Shown: positions 1-4,681 of the stretch, one piece after another | Layout of the letters: each line of letters starts with the position of its first letter | How positions within the stretch are numbered: the stretch's first letter is position 1 | From: Alistipes sp. UBA943 | Lineage (GTDB): Bacteria; Bacteroidota; Bacteroidia; Bacteroidales; Rikenellaceae | Assembly: GCA_002293345.1 (NCBI GenBank) | Contig: DBDB01000029.1 | Span: 12,253 to 20,058 of the forward strand | Length of the DNA stretch: 7,806 bases | Reading direction: 5' to 3' | The notes under the pieces: generated by a model | What the model saw: the letters and a program-made list of their open reading frames with translations, nothing else | The model's database searches: none | Told to the model about the DNA's origin: nothing | Made by a program: the position numbers and the translations under genes

Positions 1-1752
1 TCCTACTACGACTACTACCAGCCAGAGGCATACATGCCGGCAAAGGATCTCTATATCGAGAAAGACCTCTCCATCAATCAGGAGATCGAGAAACTGCGCC
101 TGAGCACCGTTGCCACGCTGTTGTCGGGGCGTCGCGATGTGATCGTCGTGTCGAGCGTGTCGTGTCTGTACGGTTGCGGAAATCCGGCCGATTTTCATGA
201 ACTCGCGATACACATCAAACAAGGGCAGATCCTCAACTACAAACAGTTCCTCTACCAACTCGTCGAGGGGCTCTACACCCGTACCGAGACCGATCTGCAA
301 CCCGCCACGTTCCGTGTGAGGGGTGAAAATATCGACATTATGGCCGGGTTCGGGGAGTTCGGGAATCAATGTTTCCGCGTCACGTTCTTCGACAACGAGA
401 TCGAGTCCATACACAGCATCGACCCCGTCACGGGACAGCAGATCCGACCCATCCCCACGCTCACCCTCTATCCCGCCACACTCTTCGCCACCACCAAGGA
501 GCGCATCAACAGTGCCGTGCAGGAGATCTATCTCGATATGGGGCGTCAGGTCGAAATGTTCCAGCGCGAGGAGCGTCCCGTGGAGGCGCAACGGATCAAA
601 CAACGCGTCGAGTATGACCTCGAAATGATCAAGGAGTTGGGCTACTGTTCGGGTATCGAGAACTATTCGCGATATTTCGACTGCCGTCCCGAAGGGAGTC
701 GCCCGTTCTGTCTGCTGGACTATTTTCCGCGCGACTACCTGACTGTTGTCGATGAGAGTCACGTGACGATCCCACAAGTGAAAGCCATGTATGGCGGCGA
801 TAAAGCGCGTAAAGAGAACCTGGTGGAGTATGGATTCCGTCTCCCAGCGGCGCGTGACAACCGTCCCCTCAAATTCGAGGAGTTCGAGGGATTGGTCGGT
901 ACGTCGATATACGTCAGTGCCACCCCCGCCGATTACGAACTCAACAAGAGCGAGGGCCGTATCGCTGAACAACTGATACGTCCTACGGGGCTGGTCGATC
1001 CACCGTTGGATGTGCGTATCACCACCTACCAGATCGATGACCTGATCGCCGAGATTGAGAAACGCGTCACCAAAGAGGAGCGTGTCCTGATCACCACCAT
1101 CACCAAACGCATGGCCGAACAACTCTCGGCGCACTTCGATAAACTGGGCGTACGGAACCGGTACATCCACTCCGACATCGACACGTTGGAACGGGTGCAG
1201 ATTCTCGAAGACTTGCGGTCGGGACTGTTCGACGTGCTGATCGGCGTAAACCTGTTGCGAGAGGGGTTGGATTTGCCCGAAGTGGGTCTCGTGGCGATTC
1301 TCGATGCCGACAAGGAAGGATTCCTGCGTAACGAACGCTCCATCACACAGATCGCGGGACGTGCGGCGAGACATGCCAATGGACACGTGATCCTCTATGC
1401 CGACCACTGTACCGACTCGATGCGCGCCGCGATCACGGAGAGTAACAGACGTCGTGACTCCCAGATACGTTACAATATCGAACACCAGATGATACCGCGG
1501 CGCGCACAGCGAAGCGGAAGCGCTTCGCTGGCGGCGGAGTACGGCGTGTATGAGGAGAATGACGTGTTGCGGGTGGCAGATACGATGGCTCCTTACGACA
1601 CGTCGACACTGCACTCCGCCGCATCGGTCGACGAACAGATCGCCGAAGCGAAACGTCTCATGGAAGCCGCTGCCAAAGCACTTGATTTTGCCACAGCGGC
1701 ACGGTTCCGTGACAAAATGTATGACCTCGAACAATTGAAAATAGAAAAATAA
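1..1752 (+). CDS. uvrB: UvrABC system protein B (excinuclease subunit), 5'-partial
   Basis: UvrB is the ATP-dependent helicase-like subunit of nucleotide excision repair. UvrA loads it at lesions, it verifies damage with its beta-hairpin, and it recruits UvrC. The reading frame is open from base 1, so the gene starts upstream; 583 residues are visible against about 670 in the family. The missing part is roughly the first 90 residues, including Walker A. The visible protein begins inside the damage-probing hairpin (SYYDYYQPEAYMP, residues 1-13). Helicase motif II is DESH (about 251-254), motif III is VSATP (305-309), motif V is GVNLLREGLDLPEV (415-428) and motif VI is QIAGRAAR (450-457). The C-terminal UVR motif that binds UvrC spans about 544-579. 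The internal ATG at 34 is not the start, because family homology extends before it. No frameshift is seen. No clear U-tract terminator follows the TAA stop. Confidence 0.97.
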   Translation, partial: SYYDYYQPEAYMPAKDLYIEKDLSINQEIEKLRLSTVATLLSGRRDVIVVSSVSCLYGCGNPADFHELAIHIKQGQILNYKQFLYQLVEGLYTRTETDLQPATFRVRGENIDIMAGFGEFGNQCFRVTFFDNEIESIHSIDPVTGQQIRPIPTLTLYPATLFATTKERINSAVQEIYLDMGRQVEMFQREERPVEAQRIKQRVEYDLEMIKELGYCSGIENYSRYFDCRPEGSRPFCLLDYFPRDYLTVVDESHVTIPQVKAMYGGDKARKENLVEYGFRLPAARDNRPLKFEEFEGLVGTSIYVSATPADYELNKSEGRIAEQLIRPTGLVDPPLDVRITTYQIDDLIAEIEKRVTKEERVLITTITKRMAEQLSAHFDKLGVRNRYIHSDIDTLERVQILEDLRSGLFDVLIGVNLLREGLDLPEVGLVAILDADKEGFLRNERSITQIAGRAARHANGHVILYADHCTDSMRAAITESNRRRDSQIRYNIEHQMIPRRAQRSGSASLAAEYGVYEENDVLRVADTMAPYDTSTLHSAASVDEQIAEAKRLMEAAAKALDFATAARFRDKMYDLEQLKIEK

Positions 1753-1837
1753 AAACGCTCTTTAAAATCCTTTTCCCCACTGTCGCTTTTTGATTTCTTA
1801 CGGAACTGTCTCTTTTTTGGAAAAGCTTTATAATGTT

Positions 1838-1856
1838 GGGGAGGGACACCCTCCCC
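1838..1856. repeat. Perfect 8-bp GC-rich inverted repeat, triloop
   Basis: GGGGAGGG (1838-1845) pairs with CCCTCCCC (1849-1856) around the loop ACA. It lies 85 bases after the uvrB stop. It could act as an RNA 3'-end stabiliser or a weak terminator for uvrB. On the plus strand it is followed by CTTACG, not a T run, so it is not a standard intrinsic terminator. Confidence 0.7.
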
Positions 1857-1874
1857 CTTACGAACCCCCTCCCG

Positions 1875-1896
1875 CAATCGTCGCATGCGACGATTG
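1875..1896. repeat. Perfect 22-bp palindrome
   Basis: CAATCGTCGCA (1875-1885) is followed directly by its exact reverse complement TGCGACGATTG (1886-1896), with no spacer. A gapless palindrome of this length is rare by chance. It could bind a symmetric dimeric protein, be extruded as a cruciform, or be one unit of a palindromic repeat family. The next hairpin starts at the following base. Confidence 0.8.
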
Positions 1897-1915
1897 GCAG
1901 CAGCTGTGCTGCTGC
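1897..1915. repeat. Perfect 8-bp inverted repeat abutting the palindrome
   Basis: GCAGCAGC (1897-1904) pairs with GCTGCTGC (1908-1915) around the loop TGT. It abuts the 22-bp palindrome with no gap. A looser 7-bp repeat follows immediately: TTCGCCG (1916-1922) with CGGCGAA (1935-1941), loop of 12 bases. Three stems are thus stacked end to end over 1875-1941. Confidence 0.75.
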
Positions 1916-1950
1916 TTCGCCGGGCAAAGGCCATCGGCGAAAAGTTGTAG

Positions 1951-1989
1951 GGCACGACGGGAGTTAGCACTCCGTCTACCCGTCGTGCC
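1951..1989. repeat. Perfect 11-bp inverted repeat with an inner hairpin
   Basis: GGCACGACGGG (1951-1961) pairs with CCCGTCGTGCC (1979-1989). Inside it GGAGT (1960-1964) can pair with ACTCC (1969-1973), so the two stems partly compete at the inner edge. On the plus strand the outer stem is followed by GGATTGAATAAAG, which has no T run, so it is not a canonical terminator. Confidence 0.75.
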
Positions 1990-2018
1990 GGATTGAATAA
2001 AGAGAAGATATTTGTTGT

Positions 2019-2138
2019 CGCGAAGTCAAACCGCGCGGAGCGCGGTGGGGCATTTGGCGGGGAGGTTTTCTGCAAGCTTACTTGCAAGAAAACAGACACG
2101 GAAAATGAACTGAAACGCTGAAAGCGTTTGACTTCGCG
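2019..2138. repeat. 12-bp inverted repeat enclosing hairpins (candidate branched element)
   Basis: CGCGAAGTCAAA (2019-2030) and TTTGACTTCGCG (2127-2138) are exact reverse complements, 96 bases apart. Between or overlapping them are three further inverted repeats. ACCGCGC/GCGCGGT lies at 2030-2036 and 2040-2046 with loop GGA. GTTTTCTGCAAG (2065-2076) pairs with CTTGCA-A-GAAAAC (2081-2093), one bulged base, loop CTTA. AAACGCT/AGCGTTT lies at 2113-2119 and 2123-2129 with loop GAA. The outer arms overlap the first and third hairpins by 1 and 3 bases, so folding them all needs slight trimming. The layout resembles a multi-branched RNA or a short repeat element with terminal inverted repeats. No transposase or target duplication is seen. 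Confidence 0.6.
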
Positions 2139-2147
2139 CAGAAGGAG

Positions 2148-2162
2148 GGATACGAAGTATCC
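2148..2162. repeat. Perfect 6-bp inverted repeat, GAA loop
   Basis: GGATAC (2148-2153) pairs with GTATCC (2157-2162) around GAA. It sits 9 bases after the 12-bp inverted repeat and is the last GC-containing stem before the AT-rich leader of the yqhD-like gene. A further 7-bp pair, ACCTTTT (2181-2187) with AAAAGGT (2199-2205), lies closer to the gene but is AT-rich and less notable. Confidence 0.5.
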
Positions 2163-2251
2163 AGGAAAATTTTTGGATCTACCTTTTTTAAAAGATAGAA
2201 AAGGTTTTAAAATCAAAAAGGGGCAGTGGTGTTAAGAAAAAAATAAAAAAT

Positions 2252-3379
2252 ATGAAAAATTTCACATTTCAAAACCCCGTCAAACTCATTTTCGGCAAAG
2301 GGACGATCGCCAAACTGGCGTCCGAAATCCCCGCTTCGGCACGCATCATGATCACGTTCGGAGGTGGATCGGTCAAGCAGAACGGTGTCTATGAACAGGT
2401 CATGGCGGCATTGAAAGGTCGCACATGCACCGAATTCTGGGGCATCGAACCCAATCCGAAGGTCGAGACATTGCGCCGTGCCGTCGCCCAAGGGCGTGAG
2501 TTCGAGGCCAATTTCCTGCTGGCCGTGGGTGGCGGATCCGTGCTCGACGGGACGAAACTCATTGCCGCAGCCATGCCGTATAGTGGGGATGCGTGGGAGA
2601 TCGTGCTCGATGAGGACAAGATCGGGGACGTGATTCCGTTTGCGTCCGTGATGACCCTTCCCGCGACCGGTTCCGAGATGAATGCCGGGGCCGTGATTTC
2701 CAACCTCGAAACGGATGAGAAATTCTCGTTCCATCACTCCTTCCCACGTTTCTCGATCCTCGATCCCGAAACCACCTTCTCGTTACCGCCGTTTCAAATC
2801 GCTGTCGGTATTGCCGATACGTGGGTGCATGTCATGGAGCAGTACCTCACCGTGACGAACGTATCGCCGCTGATGGATCGCTGGGCCGAAGGCATCATGC
2901 AGACGCTCCTCGAAGTGGCGCCGAAGATCCGTGCCGATCAGCACGATTATGACCAGATGGCCAACTATATGCTTTGTGCCACGATGGGTCTGAATGGATT
3001 TATCGCGATGGGGGTGCCGCAGGACTGGGCTACGCACATGATCGGACACGAAATTACCGCCCTGCACGGCACCACGCACGGGCAAACCCTGGTGGTCGTC
3101 CTGCCGGCGTTGATGAGCGTGATGCGCGACCAAAAGGAGGCCAAAATCCTGCAATATGGCGAGCGTGTGTTCGGCTCAAAAGACATAGATTCCACCATCG
3201 AGGCCACCGAGAATTTCTTCCGTTCGTTGGGTCTGCCCACACGTCTGTCGGAACTCAACATCGGTCGGGACACCATCGACGAGATCGTGCGTCGTTTCAC
3301 GGAACGTGACACCCGTCTCGGAGAGAAGGGAAATATCGATGCACCGACCGTCAAGAAAATTCTTGAACTCGCCAAATAA
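2252..3379 (+). CDS. yqhD: YqhD-family iron-containing alcohol dehydrogenase / aldehyde reductase
   Basis: This 375-residue protein belongs to the metal-dependent (group III) alcohol dehydrogenases and aligns from end to end with E. coli YqhD, an NADPH-dependent reductase of short and medium aldehydes; clostridial butanol dehydrogenases are relatives. The nucleotide-binding half has GGGS (37-40), GIEPNP (64-69) and VGGGSVLDG (92-100). LPATGSE (136-142) followed by NAGAVIS is the family signature. The metal ligands are Asp189, His193, His262 and His276, each offset by 5 from YqhD Asp194, His198, His267 and His281. His266 in the GHE motif is also kept. The cytosolic enzyme probably removes reactive aldehydes or makes alcohols; the NADPH preference is inferred from similarity. 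The ATG at 2252 matches the family N-terminus (MKNFTFQNP) and follows an A-rich leader without a strong Shine-Dalgarno. The gene stands alone and converges on the riboflavin kinase gene with a 4-base gap. Confidence 0.95.
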   Translation: MKNFTFQNPVKLIFGKGTIAKLASEIPASARIMITFGGGSVKQNGVYEQVMAALKGRTCTEFWGIEPNPKVETLRRAVAQGREFEANFLLAVGGGSVLDGTKLIAAAMPYSGDAWEIVLDEDKIGDVIPFASVMTLPATGSEMNAGAVISNLETDEKFSFHHSFPRFSILDPETTFSLPPFQIAVGIADTWVHVMEQYLTVTNVSPLMDRWAEGIMQTLLEVAPKIRADQHDYDQMANYMLCATMGLNGFIAMGVPQDWATHMIGHEITALHGTTHGQTLVVVLPALMSVMRDQKEAKILQYGERVFGSKDIDSTIEATENFFRSLGLPTRLSELNIGRDTIDEIVRRFTERDTRLGEKGNIDAPTVKKILELAK

Positions 3380-3383
3380 CCCG

Positions 3384-3731
3384 CTATCGCATCACCTCTT
3401 GGCAGTCGAGGGCGATTTGTTCCCGCAGGTCGTCCAGAGACTCGAAACGGCGTTCGTCGCGTAATTTGCGTCCCAACTCGATACGCAACCGCTCGCCATA
3501 CAGATCACCATCCCACCCGATGATGTGCGTCTCAATGTGTCGACAGGCACCTCCCACCGTCGGGTTCGTACCCACGTTCGTCACGGCAAGATATTCCACC
3601 CCGTTCAACACGACACGCGATGCGTACACACCGCCATCCAAATGCGGATCATCCACGTCGATATTCGCCGTCGGGTATCCCAAATCGCGACCTATGGCGC
3701 GTCCGTGTATGACTATCCCTTCTACAATCAT
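3384..3731 (-). CDS. Stand-alone riboflavin kinase (RibF C-terminal domain only)
   Basis: Riboflavin kinase phosphorylates riboflavin with ATP to give FMN. The 115-residue product matches only the C-terminal kinase domain of bacterial RibF. It starts at the first strand (EGIVIHGRAIGRDLGYPTAN), with the PTAN phosphate/Mg site at 20-23, GVYA at 34-37, TNVGTNPTVGG at 51-61, the catalytic Glu67 in HIETHI, DLYGE at 76-80 and the closing LRDERRFESLDDLREQI helix region. The FAD synthetase half (about 180 residues) is absent; the upstream sequence is psd in another frame. The ATG at 3731 lies 11 bases after the psd stop. A GTG five codons earlier (3746-3744) would overlap the psd TGA as GTGA and is a possible alternative start. 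The gene is probably co-transcribed with psd. No terminator is visible before the convergent yqhD-like gene. The product probably makes FMN but not FAD. Confidence 0.88.
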   Translation of the reverse strand: MIVEGIVIHGRAIGRDLGYPTANIDVDDPHLDGGVYASRVVLNGVEYLAVTNVGTNPTVGGACRHIETHIIGWDGDLYGERLRIELGRKLRDERRFESLDDLREQIALDCQEVMR

Positions 3732-3742
3732 GTGATCTCGAA

Positions 3743-4396
3743 TCACGCAAACCTGGCGATCGGTGTCTGCGAACCCACCGTTTTGTCCCCCACATCGACC
3801 AGCAATTCCGTCCCCACAGGCACGAAAATGTCGATCCGCGACCCGAACTTGATGAACCCGCACTTCGTATTCTGTTCCACGCGACTGCCGACTGCGGCAT
3901 AAGAAACGATCCGCCGCGCCACGAAACCGGCGATCTGCCGGAAGAGTATCCGGTGCCGGCCCGTGTCGACCACGGTCGTCGTGCGCTCGTTCAGTTCCGA
4001 CGATTTGGGCTGCCACGCGATCATGAACCTGCCCGGATGGTACTTGTGATAGACGACCTCGCCGCCTGTGGGGAACCAGTTGATGTGCACGTTGGTGAGC
4101 GACATGAAGACCGAAACCTGTATGCACTCCTGCCCGCCGAAATATTCGTCCACTTTCACGGGTTCGATCACCACGACCTTCCCGTCGGCGGGTGCGAAAA
4201 CGGTATTTTCCCCGCGCAGCGCCGTGCGTTTCGGCTCGCGGAAGAACCAGGCCGTAAATGCGATATGTATCAGCATCAGTGCCGCCACCGGCCATGCCAC
4301 CCAACCCGGCGCCCAGATAAAACACGCCGCACCCACCGCCGTGCAGCCAAGCAGCGTCACAGCGATTATATTGTATCCTTCCCGGTTTATTTTCAT
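3743..4396 (-). CDS. psd: Phosphatidylserine decarboxylase, short (pyruvoyl) family
   Basis: This enzyme converts phosphatidylserine to phosphatidylethanolamine in the inner membrane. The 217 residues are typical of the short Psd family. Two hydrophobic segments (about 8-29 and 32-52) anchor the N-terminus. FFREPKR (51-57), PADGKV (69-74) and SLTNVHIN (99-106) follow, then RQIAGFVARRIVSY (153-166) and KFGSRIDIFVP (183-193). Self-cleavage is expected between Gly185 and Ser186, giving a small alpha chain with an N-terminal pyruvoyl group; Asp71 and His104 are candidates for the processing triad. The start ATG fits the family N-terminus (MKINREGYNII) and lies about 20 bases below a strong promoter. 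Riboflavin kinase follows after 11 bases, and no phosphatidylserine synthase gene is adjacent in the visible sequence. The enzyme could also be described as archaetidylserine decarboxylase-like, which shares the fold. Confidence 0.94.
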   Translation of the reverse strand: MKINREGYNIIAVTLLGCTAVGAACFIWAPGWVAWPVAALMLIHIAFTAWFFREPKRTALRGENTVFAPADGKVVVIEPVKVDEYFGGQECIQVSVFMSLTNVHINWFPTGGEVVYHKYHPGRFMIAWQPKSSELNERTTTVVDTGRHRILFRQIAGFVARRIVSYAAVGSRVEQNTKCGFIKFGSRIDIFVPVGTELLVDVGDKTVGSQTPIARFA

Positions 4397-4419
4397 GTTT
4401 TCAGGGTAGCCTTATCATG

Positions 4420-4455
4420 CAAAGATAGCGAAAGCCGAGAGGAAACCGCAAAAAA
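4420..4455 (-). promoter_or_regulatory. Bacteroidetes-type promoter P1 for psd
   Basis: Read on the minus strand, TATCTTTG (4427-4420) is an exact match to the TAnnTTTG -7 consensus of Bacteroidetes primary sigma factors and is followed by C. A -33 element TTTTTTG (4455-4449) lies 21 bases upstream. Transcription should start near 4413-4415, giving a leader of only about 17-19 bases before the psd ATG. The promoter assignment rests on consensus only. Confidence 0.75.
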
Positions 4456-4477
4456 TCGAAAATTTTTGGAGGTTTCC
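4441..4477. promoter_or_regulatory. Inverted repeat over the psd -33 region
   Basis: GGAAACC (4441-4447) and GGTTTCC (4471-4477) are exact reverse complements. Inside, AAAAAT (4451-4456) pairs with ATTTTT (4462-4467) around CGAAA, so the stem can extend through most of the interval. It covers the -33 box of P1. It could be an operator, or a 5'-leader hairpin if transcription starts further upstream. No regulator is visible. Confidence 0.4.
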
Positions 4478-4504
4478 CGAGGCGCATCCTATCTAAGACG
4501 AAGT

Positions 4505-4539
4505 CAAAGATAAGGAAAAGCCGCAAAAAAACAGCAAAA
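4505..4539 (-). promoter_or_regulatory. Second candidate promoter P2 for psd
   Basis: A second exact TATCTTTG (4512-4505 on the minus strand) lies 85 bases above P1, with TTTTG (4539-4535) 22 bases upstream, slightly longer than the usual spacing. A transcript from here would have a leader of about 100 bases carrying the 4441-4477 hairpin. The weaker spacing makes this less certain than P1. Confidence 0.4.
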
Positions 4540-4592
4540 TGTGGAAAAAAGAAGGCCTGCCGATGCAGATGCCGGCCGTTGTTCGCAGTACA

Positions 4593-4607
4593 TACCGGCG
4601 GCCGGTA
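4593..4607. repeat. Short perfect inverted repeat
   Basis: TACCGG (4593-4598) pairs with CCGGTA (4602-4607) around CGG. It lies between the terminator at 4633-4664 and the psd promoters. It may be part of the 3' end structure of the upstream gene's transcript. No function can be assigned. Confidence 0.35.
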
Positions 4608-4632
4608 ATCGCCCTGCAGCCCGACGCCATCC

Positions 4633-4664
4633 AAAACCCCGCCGGAGTGTCGGCTCCGGCGGGG
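4633..4664 (-). terminator. Rho-independent terminator after the surface-protein gene
   Basis: Read on the minus strand, CCCCGCCGGAG (4664-4654) and CTCCGGCGGGG (4647-4637) form a perfect 11-bp GC-rich stem with a 6-base loop, followed by TTTTGG. It lies 18 bases beyond the stop codon of the large surface-protein gene. The T run is short, which is the main weakness, but position and stem strength fit termination and would separate this gene from psd. Confidence 0.7.
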
Positions 4665-4681
4665 CGGTGGATTCGGTGTTG

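Larger units (their letters stand above)
1753..2251. other. Hairpin-rich intergenic region between uvrB and the yqhD-like gene
   Basis: This is about 500 bases with no credible coding sequence. From about 1838 to 2205 it is packed with short inverted repeats, most of them perfect and several with 3-base loops (ACA, TGT, GGA, GAA); they are listed separately. The stretch is not simple sequence: each hairpin has a different stem. The last 35 bases before the next gene are very A-rich, as is common at Bacteroidetes start sites. I found no convincing TAnnTTTG promoter here; the nearest candidates (GATATTTG at about 2006-2013, TACCTTTT at 2180-2187) lack a -33 TTTG at the right distance. It may be a composite of dispersed palindromic repeats, or a structured transcribed region. 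The region's identity is inferred, but the inverted repeats are seen directly. Confidence 0.7.

Noticed and set aside
1838..1860. Intrinsic terminator for uvrB
   Set aside because: The stem is strong, but neither strand has a T run directly after it.
1790..1996. Plus-strand open frame of 68 codons in the spacer
   Set aside because: Its composition simply reflects the hairpins (the palindrome gives similar peptides on both strands), and there is no ribosome site or family resemblance.
1993..2013. GATATTTG with an upstream TTG as a promoter in the spacer
   Set aside because: The -7 box deviates at its first base and the spacing to the TTG is only about 12 bases rather than 19-21.
1593..2216. 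Minus-strand open frame of 207 codons across the intergenic region
   Set aside because: It runs about 160 bases antisense into uvrB, is rich in Ser/Arg/Lys/Phe without recognisable motifs, and crosses the string of inverted repeats. It looks like a chance frame.
3732..4325. Reading the riboflavin kinase as a 313-residue protein by extending upstream
   Set aside because: The extension lies inside psd in another frame and is Arg/Gly/His-rich noise. The kinase homology begins only at the ATG at 3731.
3953..4513. Plus-strand open frame of 186 codons opposite psd
   Set aside because: It is a shadow of psd with no domain, and it extends through the psd promoter.
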